A DNA stretch of 64,000 nucleotides from Osedax frankpressi (GCA_964035775.1 OZ038318.1:12594801-12658800), one strand, 5' to 3'; shown: positions 41,901 through 53,777, numbered from the stretch's first letter. Translations and numbers: made by a program. The notes: generated from the letters alone by a model not told the origin.

Positions 41901-44900
41901 CAGTAACTTGAGGTTGTAACAAAGGCAGTAACTTGTAACAAAGGCAGTAACTTGAGGTTGTAACAAAGGCAGTAACTTGTAACAAAGGCAGTAACTTGAG
42001 GTTGTAACAAAGGCAGTAACTTGTAACAAAGGCAGTAACTTAAGGTTGTAACAAAGGCAGTAACTTGTAACAAAGGCAGTAACTTGAGGTTGTAACAAAG
42101 GCAGTAACTTGTAACAAAGGCAGTAACTTGAGGTTGTAACAAAGGCAGTAACTTGTAACAAAGGCAGTAACTTGAGGTTGTAACAAAGGCAGTAACTTGA
42201 GGTTGTAACAAAGGCAGTAACTTGTAACAAAGGCAGTAACTTGAGGTTGTAACAAAGGCAGTAACTTGTAACAAAGGCAGTAACTTGAAGTTGTAACAAA
42301 GGCAGTAACTTGTAACAAAGGCAGTAACTTGAGGTTGTAACAAAGGCAGTAACTTGAGGTTGTAACAAAGGTATTAACTTGAGGTTGTAACAAAGGCAGT
42401 AACTTGAGGTTGTAACAAAGGCAGTAACTTGAGGTTGTAACAAAGGCAGTAACTTGTAACAAAGGCAGTAACTTAAGGTTGTAACAAAGGCAGTAACTTG
42501 AAGTTGTAACAAAGGCAGTAACTTGTAACAAAGGCAGTAACTTGAGGTTATAACAAAGGCAGTAACTTGTAACAAAGGCAGTAACTTGAGCTTGTAACAA
42601 AGGCAGTAACTTGTAACAAAGGCAGTAACTTGAGGTTGTAACAAAGGCAGTAACTTGAGGTTGTAACAAAGGCAGTAACTTGTAACAAAGGCAGTAACTT
42701 GTAACAAAGGCAGTAACTTGAGGTTGTAACAAAGGCAGTAACTTGTAATAAAGGCAGTAACTTGAGGTTGTAACAAAGGCAGTAACTTGTAACAAAGGCA
42801 GTAACTTGAGGTGGTAACAAAGGCAGTAACTTGTAACAAAGGCAGTAACTTGTAACAAAGGCAGTAACTTGAGGTTGTAACAAAGGCAGTAACTTGAGGT
42901 TGTAACAAAGGCAGTAACTTGTAACAAAGGCAGTAACTTGTAACAAAGGCAGTAACTTGAGGTTGTAACAAAGGCAGTAACTTGAGGTTATAACAAAGGC
43001 AGTAACTTGAGGTTGTAACAAAGGCAGTAACTTGTAACAAAGGCAGTAACTTGAGGTTGTAACAAAGGCAGTAACTTGAGGTTGTAACAAAGGCAGTAAC
43101 TTGTAACAAAGGCAGTAACTTGTAACAAAGGCAGTAACTTGAGGTTGTAACAAAGGCAGTAACTTGTAACAAAGGCAGTAACTTGAGGTTGTAACAAAGG
43201 CAGTAACTTGAGGTTGTAACAAAGGCAGTAACTTGAGGTTGTAACAAAGGCAGTAACTTGAGGTTGTAACAAAGGCAGTAACTTGTAACAAAGGCAGTAA
43301 CTTGTAACAAAGACAGTAACTTGAGGTTGTAACAAAGGCAGTAACTTGAGGTTGTAACAAAGGCAGTAACTTGTAACAAAGGCAGTAACTTGAGGTTGTA
43401 ACAAAGGCAGTAACTTGTAACAAAGGCAGTAACTTGAGGTTGTAACAAAGACAGTAACTTGAGGTTGTAACAAAGGCAGTAACTTGAGGTTGTAACAAAG
43501 GCAGTAACTTGAGGTTGTAACAAAGGCAGTAACTTGTAACAAAGGCAGTAACTTGAGGTTGTAACAAAGGCAGTAACTTGAGGTTGTAACAAAGGCAGTA
43601 ACTTGTAACAAAGGCAGTAACTTGTAACAAAGACAGTAACTTGAGGTTGTAACAAAGGCAGTAACTTGATGTTGTAACAAAGGCAGTAACTTGTAACAAA
43701 GGCAGTAACTTGAGGTTGTAACAAAGGCAGTAACTTGTAACAAAGGCAGTAACTTGAGGTTGTAACAAAGGCAGTAACTTGAGGTTGTAACAAAGGCAGT
43801 AACTTGAGGTTGTAACAAAGGCAGTAACTTGAGGTTGTAACAAAGGCAGTAACTTGAGGTTGTAACAAAGGCAGTAACTTGAGGTTGTAACAGAGGCAGT
43901 AACTTGAGGTTGTAACAAAGGCAGTAACTTGAGGATGTAACAAAGGCAGTAACTTGAGGTTGTAACAAAGGCAGTAACTTGTAACAAAGGCAGTAACTTG
44001 AAGTTGTAACAAAGGCAGTAACTTGAGGTTGTAACAAAGGCAGTAACTTGAGGTTGTAACAAAGGCAGTAACTTGTAACAAAGGCAGTAACTTGAGGTTA
44101 TAACAAAGGCAGTAACTTGAGGTTGTAACAAAGGCAGTAACTTGAGGTTGTAACAAAGGCAGTAACTTGTAACAAAGGCAGTAACTTGAGGTTGTAACAA
44201 AGGCAGTAACTTGAGGTTGTAACAAAGGCAGTAACTTGTAACAAAGGCAGTAACTTGAGGTTGTAACAAAGGCAGTAACTTGTAACAAAGGCAGTAACTT
44301 GTAACAAAGGCAGTAACTTGAGGTTGTAACAAAGGCAGTAACTTGAGGTTGTAACAAAGGCAGTAACTTGTAACAAAGGCAGTAACTTGAGGTTATAACA
44401 AAGGCAGTAACTTGTAACAAAGGCAGTAACTTGAGGTTGTAACAAAGGCAGTAACTTGAGGTTGTAACAAAGGCAGTAACTTGAGGTTGTAACAAAGGCA
44501 GTAACTTGTAACAAAGGCAGTAACTTGAGGTTGTAACAAAGGCAGTAACTTGAGGTTGTAACAAAGGCAGTAACTTGAGGTTGTAACAAAGACAGTAACT
44601 TGAGGTTGTAACAAAGGCAGTAACTTGAGGTTGTAACAAAGGCAGTAACTTGTAACAAAGGCAGTAACTTGAGGTTATAACAAAGGCAGTAACTTGTAAC
44701 AAAGGCAGTAACTTGAGGTTGTAACAAAGGCAGTAACTTGAGGTTGTAACAAAGGCAGTAACTTGAGGTTGTAACAAAGGCAGTAACTTGTAACAAAGGC
44801 AGTAACTTGAGGTTATAACAAAGGCAGTAACTTGAGGTTGTAACAAAGGCAGTAACTTGAGGTTGTAACAAAGGCAGTAACTTGAGGTTGTAACAAAGGC

Positions 44901-47099
44901 AGTAACTTGTAACAAAGGCAGTAACTTGAGGTTGTAACAAAGGCAGTAACTTGAGGTTGTAACAAAGGCAGTAACTTGTAACAAAGGCAGTAACTTGAGG
45001 TTGTAACAAAGGCAGTAACTTGAGGTTGTAACAAAGGCAGTAACTTGAGGTTGTAACAAAGGCAGTAACTTGTAACAAAGGCAGTAACTTGAGGTTATAA
45101 CAAAGGCAGTAACTTGTAACAAAGGCAGTAACTTGAGGTTGTAACAAAGGCAGTAACTTGAGGTTGTAACAAAGGCAGTAACTTGTAACAAAGGCAGTAA
45201 CTTGAGGTTGTAACAAAGGCAGTAACTTGTAACAAAGGCAGTAACTTGAGGTTGTAACAAAGGCAGTAACTTGTAACAAAGGCAGTAACTTGAGGTTGTA
45301 ACAAAGGCAGTAACTTGAGGTTGTAACAAAGGCAGTAACTTGAGGTTGTAACAAAGGCAGTAACTTGTAACAAAGACAGTAACTTGAGGTTGTAACAAAG
45401 GCAGTAACTTGAGGTTGTAACAAAGGCAGTAACTTGTAACAAAGACAGTAACTTGAGGTTGTAACAAAGGCAGTAACTTGAGGTTGTAACAAAGGCAGTA
45501 ACTTGTAACAAAGGCAGTAACTTGAGGTTGTAACAAAGGCAGTAACTTGAGGTTGTAACAAAGGCAGTAACTTGTAACAAAGACAGTAACTTGAGGTTGT
45601 AACAAAGGCAGTAACTTGAGGTTATAACAAAGGCAGTAACTTGTAACAAAGGCAGTAACTTGAAGTTGTAACAAAGGCAGTAACTTGAGGTTATAACAAA
45701 GGCAGTAACTTGTAACAAAGGCAGTAACTTGAAGTTGTAACAAAGACAGTAACTTGAGGTTGTAACAAAGGCAGTAACTTGTAACAAAGGCAGTAACTTG
45801 AGGTTGTAACAAAGACAGTAACTTGAGGTTGTAACAAAGGCAGTAACTTGAGGTTGTAACAAAGGCAGTAACTTGTAACAAAGGCAGTAACTTGAGGTTG
45901 TAACAAAGGCAGTAACTTGAGGTTGTAACAAAGGCAGTAACTTGTAACAAAGGCAGTAACTTGAGGTTGTAACAAAGACAGTAACTTGAGGTTATAACAA
46001 AGGCAGTAACTTGTAACAAAGGCAGTAACTTGAAGTTGTAACAAAGGCAGTAACTTGAGGTTGTAACAAAGGCAGTAACTTGTAACAAAGACAGTAACTT
46101 GAGGTTGTAACAAAGGCAGTAACTTGAGGTTGTAACAAAGGCAGTAACTTGTAACAAAGGCAGTAACTTGAGGTTGTAACAAAGGCAGTAACTTGAGGTT
46201 GTAACAAAGGCAGTAACTTGTAACAAAGACAGTAACTTGAGGTTGTAACAAAGGCAGTAACTTGAGGTTATAACAAAGGCAGTAACTTGTAACAAAGGCA
46301 GTAACTTGAAGTTGTAACAAAGGCAGTAACTTGAGGTTATAACAAAGGCAGTAACTTGTAACAAAGGCAGTAACTTGAAGTTGTAACAAAGACAGTAACT
46401 TGAGGTTGTAACAAAGGCAGTAACTTGTAACAAAGGCAGTAACTTGAGGTTGTAACAAAGACAGTAACTTGAGGTTGTAACAAAGGCAGTAACTTGAGGT
46501 TGTAACAAAGGCAGTAATTTGAGGTTGTAACAAAGGCAGTAACTTGTAACAAAGGCAGTAACTTGAGGTTGTAACAAAGACAGTAACTTGAGGTTATAAC
46601 AAAGGCAGTAACTTGTAACAAAGGCAGTAACTTGAAGTTGTAACAAAGACAGTAACTTGTAACAAAGGCAGTAACTTGAAGTTGTAACAAAGACAGTAAC
46701 TTGAGGTTGTAACAAAGGCAGTAACTTGAGGTTGTAACAAAGGCAGTAATTTGAGGTTGTAACAAAGGCAGTAACTTGTAACAAAGGCAGTAACTTGAGG
46801 TTGTAACAAAGGCAGTAACTTGTAACAAAGGCAGTAACTTGAGGTTGTAACAAAGGCAGTAACTTGAGGTTGTAACAAAGGCAGTAACTTGAGGTTGTAA
46901 CAAAGGCAGTAACTTGAGGTTGTAACAAAGGCAGTAACTTGAGGTTGTAACAAAGGCAGTAACTTGAGGTTGTAACAAAGGCAGTAACTTGAGGTTGTAA
47001 CAAAGGCAGTAACTTGTAACAAAGGCAGTAACTTGAGGTTGTAACAAAGGCAGTAACTTGTAACAAAGGCAGTAACTTGAGGTTGTAACAAAGGCAGTA

Positions 47100-49620
47100 A
47101 CTTGAGGTTGTAACAAAGGCAGTAACTTGTAACAAAGGCAGTAACTTGAGGTTGTAACAAAGGCAGTATCTTGTAACAAAGGCAGTAACTTGAAGTTGTA
47201 ACAAAGGCAGTAACTTGAGGTTGTAACAAAGACAGTAACTTGAGGTTGTAACAAAGGCAGTAACTTGTAACAAAGGCAGTAACTTGAGGTTGTAACAAAG
47301 GCAGTAACTTGATGTTGTAACAAAGGCAGTAACTTGTAACAAAGGCAGTAACTTGAGGTTGTAACAAAGGCAGTAACTTGAGGTTGTAACAAAGGCAGTA
47401 ACTTGAGGTTGTAACAAAGGCAGTAACTTGAGGTTGTAACAAAGGCAGTAACTTGTAACAAAGGCAGTAACTTGAGGTTGTAACAAAGGCAGTAACTTGT
47501 AACAAAGGCAGTAACTTGAGGTTGTAACAAAGGCAGTAACTTGTAACAAAGGCAGTAACTTGAGGTTGTAACAAAGGCAGTAACTTGAGGTTGTAACAAA
47601 GGCAGTAACTTAAGGTTGTAACAAAGGCAGTAACTTAAGGTTGTAACAAAGGCAGTAACTTGTAACAAAGACAGTAACTTGAGGTTGTAACAAATGCAGT
47701 AACTTGAGGTTGTAACAAAGGCAGTAACTTGAGGTTGTAACAAAGGCAGTAACTTGTAACAAAGGCAGTAACTTGAGGTTGTAACAAAGGCAGTAACTTG
47801 AGGTTGTAAAAAAGGCAGTAACTTGAGGTTGTAACAAAGGCAGTAACTTGTAACAAAGGCAGTAACTTGAGGTTGTAACAAAGGCAGTAACTTGTAACAA
47901 AGGCAGTAACTTGAGGTTGTAACAAAGGCAGTAACTTGTAACAAAGGCAGTAACTTGAGGTTGTAACAAAGGCAGTAACTTGAGGTTGTAACAAAGGCAG
48001 TAACTTGAGGTTGTAACAAAGGCAGTAACTTGAGGTTGTAACAAAGGCAGTAACTTGTAACAAAGGCAGTAACTTGAGGTTGTAACAAAGGCAGTAACTT
48101 GAGGTTGTAACAAAGGCAGTAACTTGTAACAAAGGCAGTAACTTAAGGTTGTAACAAAGGCAGTAACTTGAGGTTGTAACAAAGACAGTAACTTGAGGTT
48201 GTAACAAATGCAGTAACTTGAGGTTGTAACAAAGGCAGTAACTTGAGGTTGTAACAAAGGCAGTAACTTGTAACAAAGGCAGTAACTTGAGGTTGTAACA
48301 AAGGCAGTAACTTGTAACAAATGCAGTAACTTGAGGTTGTAACAAAGGCAGTAACTTGAGGTTGTAACAAAGGCAGTAACTTGTAACAAAGGCAGTAACT
48401 TGAGGTTGTAACAAAGGCAGTATCTTGTAACAAAGGCAGTAACTTGAAGTTGTAACAAAGGCAGTAACTTGAGGTTGTAACAAAGACAGTAACTTGAGGT
48501 TGTAACAAAGGCAGTAACTTGTAACAAAGGCAGTAACTTGAGGTTGTAACAAAGGCAGTAACTTGATGTTGTAACAAAGGCAGTAACTTGTAACAAAGGC
48601 AGTAACTTGAGGTTGTAACAAAGGCAGTAACTTGAGGTTGTAACAAAGGCAGTAACTTGAGGTTGTAACAAAGGCAGTAACTTGAGGTTGTAACAAAGGC
48701 AGTAACTTGTAACAAAGGCAGTAACTTGAGGTTGTAACAAAGGCAGTAACTTGTAACAAAGGCAGTAACTTGAGGTTGTAACAAAGGCAGTAACTTGTAA
48801 CAAAGGCAGTAACTTGAGGTTGTAACAAAGGCAGTAACTTGAGGTTGTAACAAAGGCAGTAACTTAAGGTTGTAACAAAGGCAGTAACTTAAGGTTGTAA
48901 CAAAGGCAGTAACTTGTAACAAAGACAGTAACTTGAGGTTGTAACAAATGCAGTAACTTGAGGTTGTAACAAAGGCAGTAACTTGAGGTTGTAACAAAGG
49001 CAGTAACTTGTAACAAAGGCAGTAACTTGAGGTTGTAACAAAGGCAGTAACTTGAGGTTGTAAAAAAGGCAGTAACTTGAGGTTGTAACAAAGGCAGTAA
49101 CTTGTAACAAAGGCAGTAACTTGAGGTTGTAACAAAGGCAGTAACTTGTAACAAAGGCAGTAACTTGAGGTTGTAACAAAGGCAGTAACTTGTAACAAAG
49201 GCAGTAACTTGAGGTTGTAACAAAGGCAGTAACTTGAGGTTGTAACAAAGGCAGTAACTTGAGGTTGTAACAAAGGCAGTAACTTGAGGTTGTAACAAAG
49301 GCAGTAACTTGTAACAAAGGCAGTAACTTGAGGTTGTAACAAAGGCAGTAACTTGAGGTTGTAACAAAGGCAGTAACTTGTAACAAAGGCAGTAACTTAA
49401 GGTTGTAACAAAGGCAGTAACTTGAGGTTGTAACAAAGACAGTAACTTGAGGTTGTAACAAATGCAGTAACTTGAGGTTGTAACAAAGGCAGTAACTTGA
49501 GGTTGTAACAAAGGCAGTAACTTGTAACAAAGGCAGTAACTTGAGGTTGTAACAAAGGCAGTAACTTGTAACAAATGCAGTAACTTGAGGTTGTAACAAA
49601 GGCAGTAACTTGAGGTTGTA
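47100..49620. repeat. 1,254-bp tandem higher-order repeat, two copies
   Basis: At least eight private variants recur exactly 1,254 bp apart. Examples are GTATCTTG (47,167/48,421), GATGTTG (47,311/48,565), CTTAAGG (47,610/48,864), TAAAAAAGG (47,807/49,061), CTTAAGG (48,143/49,397) and AAATGC (48,206/49,460). No third copy is visible: the GTATCTTG mark is absent at 49,675, and the TAATTTG mark at 46,747 has no partner. So this is a direct duplication of about one full period, near identical and probably recent. Confidence 0.9.
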
Positions 49621-52070
49621 ACAAAGGCAGTAACTTGTAACAAAGGCAGTAACTTGAGGTTGTAACAAAGGCAGTAACTTGAGGTTGTAACAAAGGCAGT
49701 AACTTGTAACAAAGGCTGTAACTTGAGGTTGTAACAAAGGCAGTAACTTGTAACAAAGGCAGTAACTTGAGGTTGTAACAAAGGCAGTAACTTGTAACAA
49801 AGGCAGTAACTTGAGGTTGTAACAAAGGCAGTAACTTGAGGTTGTAACAAAGGCAGTAACTTGAGGTTGTAACAAAGGCAGTAACTTGTAACAAAGGCAG
49901 TAACTTGTAACAAAGGCAGTAACTTGAAGTTGTAACAAAGGCAGTAACTTGTAACAAAGGCAGTAACTTGAAGTTGTAACAAAGGCAGTAACTTGTAACA
50001 AAGGCAGTAACTTGAGGTTGTAACAAAGGCAGTAACTTGAGGTTGTAACAAAGGCAGTAACTTGTAACAAAGGCAGTAACTTGAGGTTGTAACAAAGGCA
50101 GTAACTTGTAACAAAGGCAGTAACTTGAGGTTGTAACAAAGGCAGTAACTTGAGGTTGTAACAAAGGCAGTAACTTGTAACAAAGGCAGTAACTTGAGGT
50201 TGTAACAAAGGCAGTAACTTGTAACAAAGGCAGTAACTTGAGGTTGTAACAAAGGCAGTAACTTGAGGTTGTAACAAAGGCAGTAACTTGTAACAAAGGC
50301 AGTAACTTGAGGTTGTAACAAAGGCAGTAACTTGAGGTTGTAACAAAGGCAGTAACTTGTAACAAAGGCAGTAACTTGAGGTTGTAACAAAGGCAGTAAC
50401 TTGTAACAAAGGCAGTAACTTGAGGTTGTAACAAAGGCAGTAACTTGAGGTTGTAACAAAGGCAGTAACTTGTAACAAAGGCAGTAACTTGTAACAAAGG
50501 CAGTAACTTGAAGTTGTAACAAAGGCAGTAACTTGTAACAAAGGCAGTAACTTGAAGTTGTAACAAAGGCAGTAACTTGTAACAAAGGCAGTAACTTGAG
50601 GTTGTAACAAAGGCAGTAACTTGAGGTTGTAACAAAGGCAGTAACTTGTAACAAAGGCAGTAACTTGAGGTTGTAACAAAGGCAGTAACTTGTAACAAAG
50701 GCAGTAACTTGAGGTTGTAACAAAGGCAGTAACTTGAGGTTGTAACAAAGGCAGTAACTTGTAACAAAGGCAGTAACTTGAGGTTGTAACAAAGGCAGTA
50801 ACTTGTAACAAAGGCAGTAACTTGAGGTTGTAACAAAGGCAGTAACTTGAGGTTGTAACAAAGGCAGTAACTTGTAACAAAGGCAGTAACTTGAGGTTGT
50901 AACAAAGGCAGTAACTTGAGGTTGTAACAAAGGCAGTAACTTGTAACAAAGGCAGTAACTTGAGGTTGTAACAAAGGCAGTAACTTGTAACAAAGGCAGT
51001 AACTTGAGGTTGTAACAAAGGCAGTAACTTGAGGTTGTAACAAAGGCAGTAACTTGAGGTTGTAACAAAGGCAGTAACTTGTAACAAAGGCAGTAACTTG
51101 AGGTTGTAACAAAGGCAGTAACTTGTAACAAAGGCAGTAACTTGAGGTTGTAACAAAGGCAGTAACTTGTAACAAAGGCAGTAACTTGAGGTTGTAACAA
51201 AGGCAGTAACTTGTAACAAAGGCAGTAACTTGTAACAAAGGCAGTAACTTGAGGTTGTAACAAAGGCAGTAACTTGAGGTTGTAACAAAGGCAGTAACTT
51301 GAGGTTGTAACAAAGGCAGTAACTTGAGGTTGTAACAAAGGCAGTAACTTGTAACAAAGGCAGTAACTTGAGGTTGTAACAAAGGCAGTAACTTGTAACA
51401 AAGGCAGTAACTTGTAACAAAGGCAGTAACTTGAGGTTGTAACAAAGGCAGTAACTTGAGGTTGTAACAAAGGCAGTAACTTGTAACAAAGGCAGTAACT
51501 TGAGGTTGTAACAAAGGCAGTAACTTGAGGTTGTAACAAAGGCAGTAACTTGTAACAAAGGCAGTAACTTGAGGTTGTAACAAAGGCAGTAACTTGTAAC
51601 AAAGGCAGTAACTTGAGGTTGTAACAAAGGCAGTAACTTGTAACAAAGGCAGTAACTTGAGGTTGTAACAAAGGCAGTAACTTGAGGTTGTAACAAAGGC
51701 AGTAACTTGAGGTTGTAACAAAGGTAGTAACTTGAGGTTGTAACAAAGGCAGTAACTTGAGGTTGTAACAAAGGCAGTAACTTGAGGTTGTAACAAAGGC
51801 AGTAACTTGAGGTTGTAACAAAGGCAGTAACTTGTAACAAAGGCAGTAACTTGAGGTTGTAACAAAGGCAGTAACTTGAGGTTGTAACAAAGGCAGTAAC
51901 TTGAGGTTGTAACAAAGGCAGTAACTTGTAACAAAGGCAGTAACTTGAGGTTGTAACAAAGGCAGTAACTTGTAACAAAGGCAGTAACTTGAGGTTGTAA
52001 CAAAGGCAGTAACTTGTAACAAAGGCAGTAACTTGAAGTTATAACAAAGACAGTAACTTGTAACAAAGAC

Positions 52071-52102
52071 AGTAACCTGTGGGAGTATCAGAGGCAGTAA
52101 CC
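52071..52102. repeat. Decayed edge of the satellite array
   Basis: The last unit, 52,071-52,095, is still 25 bp long, but by eye it differs from the long-unit consensus at six positions. A partial unit AGTAACC follows, after which the sequence becomes unique AT-rich DNA. The decay is confined to the last 30 bp. Confidence 0.8.
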
Positions 52103-52537
52103 TTCTATTTTATTCAAAGATGTTCCCCACAAAGTTAATTTTGTTGAAATATCAGAATACCAATTCTTCAAATCTTTCAAATCCTGCCATAACAATAATA
52201 TAAATAATCCAATAATATAATTATAGATAATAATTAAAGCTAATATCACTACGGTTGATATATATTGATATGAAATGAGTGCTTTATTAGATTTTTAAAT
52301 TACTATTCAGATAATTATGTATGTATTATTAAAATGAAATTATTGACACTAAATATAAATATTAGTAGTTGTAATAATTGAATACGGTATTTATAGTTTT
52401 TATCTTAAATGAGATGCTTAAAAATTGTAAATTATGGTAATAACAATTCCAAGGTGCCATTTCGTTTTCGTATAAGAATCTCTATCTGGAATATACATAG
52501 CCCTAGGGGTGAGTTAGTGTGTCAGTGAGTAATTGAT
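52103..52537. other. AT-rich spacer, no gene seen
   Basis: This is unique, strongly AT-rich DNA between the satellite and the 12-bp minisatellite. I see no open frame of useful length, no RNA gene and no repeat. Confidence 0.7.
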
Positions 52538-53214
52538 TATGTGTGCGAGTGGGTGTGCGAGTAGGTGTGTGAATAGGTGTGTGAATAGGTGTGTGAATAG
52601 ATGTGCGAGTAAGTGTGTGAATATGTATGTGATTAGGTGTGATATTAGGTGTGCAAATAAGTTTGTGAATAGGTGTGTGAATAGGTGTGTGAATAGGTGT
52701 GTGAATAGGTATGTGAATAGGTGTGATATTAGGTGTGCGAGTAAGTATGTGAATATGTGTATGAATAGGTGAATGAGTAGGTGTGTGAGTAGGTGTGCGA
52801 ATAGGTGTGCGAGTAGGTATGTGAGTAGGTGTGTAAGTAGGTGTATGAGTGGGTGTGCGAGTGGGTGTGCGAGTAGGTATATGAGTGGGTGTGTGAGTGG
52901 GTGTGCGAGTGGGTGTATGAGTAGGTGTGTGAGTAGATGTGTGAGTAGGTGTGCGAGTAGGTGTGTGAATAGGTGTGTGAGTGGGTGTATGAGTAGGTGT
53001 GTGAGTAGGTGTGCGAGTAGGTGTGCGAGTAGGTATGTGAATAGGTGTGTGGGTGTGTGAGTAGGTGTGCGAGTGGGTGTATGAGTAGGTGTGAGAGTAG
53101 ATGTGTGAGTAGGTGTGTGAATAGGTGTGCGAGTAGGTATGCGAGTAGGTGTGCGAGTAGATGTGCGAGTGGGTGTGCGAGTAGATATGTGAGTAAGTGT
53201 GCGAGTAAGTAAGT
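52538..53214. repeat. 12-bp GT-rich minisatellite
   Basis: The unit alternates between forms such as AGGTGTGTGAAT and GGGTGTGCGAGT, about 55 copies judged from length. Because 12 is a multiple of 3, both strands stay open for long stretches: CVNR-type peptides on the plus strand, THLL or TPTR types on the minus strand. An 8-bp unit near 53,050 shifts the frame and switches the minus peptide type, which argues against selection on a protein. Confidence 0.95.
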
Positions 53215-53735
53215 GAATGAATGAAATACTAAACCGGTAGGCTAGTTTCGATGATATAGGAATACAAGCATGTTTCAGAATATGCAGCTTGTCTTTCTGT
53301 GACATTTGGTTGGACTTTAATCCTTTAATATCAATCTGGCATTTTGGGTTGGAGTAAGTTTATTGGCAATTAACACGGAGTGTCTTAAGTATACCACATC
53401 ATGCACTTATGACAATCGAAGTTAACTCCGAATAGACCCATGCCAGCAAGCTATCAATGGTACTAATCATAAAAGAGTTAGTATCTAGGGTTTAATCCAT
53501 ATATTAGAAAGAAGAGGAGTTAATTTGAAAATTATAATGGTTCCCTTTATGAAAGTTACAATATATATAAGACAATAATAATCTATTAATAGAATTCATA
53601 TTAATAGTATTTAATCTAATTATAGAATCACTCTACGACAGAAAATAGTAGTATTATATTTAATTTACTATTTTGTATACTGTTTATACTTGTCGATTTA
53701 CTTTCTTATCTTAATAGGATTTTCAAATGTATTAT

Positions 53736-53777
<42 letters not shown>

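Larger units (their letters stand above)
1..52102. repeat. Giant two-length satellite array (19-bp and 25-bp units)
   Basis: This is an uninterrupted head-to-tail array. The short unit is AGTAACTTGTAACAAAGGC (for example 1-19). The long unit is the same with AGGTTG inserted after AGTAACTTG (consensus copy at 70-94). The two lengths alternate irregularly, often as 19-25, 19-25-25 or longer runs of 25. No unrelated DNA interrupts it. Common variants are GAAGTTG, GAGTTTG, GAGATTG, GATGTTG, CTTAAGG, GTTATAAC, AAAGAC, AAATGC, CAGAGG and CAATGG, and each tends to cluster locally. The consensus is about 40% GC, holds no CpG, and has more G than C on the plus strand, unlike the AT-rich flank. The minus strand of the unit has no stop codon in any frame, which produces reading frames of up to about 2,066 codons. 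They start almost only at TTG, cycle through all three frames and are ended by ordinary variants, so I do not call genes. The array continues past the left edge. Confidence 0.98.

Noticed and set aside
1136-52066. Dozens of minus-strand reading frames of 65 to 2,066 codons
   Set aside because: They follow from a stop-free repeat unit, start almost only at TTG, overlap each other in all three frames and end at ordinary unit variants. No splice site, promoter or non-repeat domain accompanies them.
1-52102. CRISPR-like array
   Set aside because: The pieces between conserved boxes are not unique spacers but the same 6-bp block present or absent. There are no cas genes and the context is eukaryotic.
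52533-53060. Plus-strand cysteine-rich frames (CVNR/CVSR repeats)
   Set aside because: This is the same 12-bp minisatellite read on the other strand. The frames start at alternative codons in the repeat and have no unique sequence.
52514-53305. Minus-strand frame of 263 codons starting with an ATG and about 30 non-repeat codons
   Set aside because: Nearly all of it is the 12-bp minisatellite, and the peptide type changes at an 8-bp unit near 53,050 that shifts frame. There is no supporting signal, although the short N-terminal part cannot be fully excluded as an exon.
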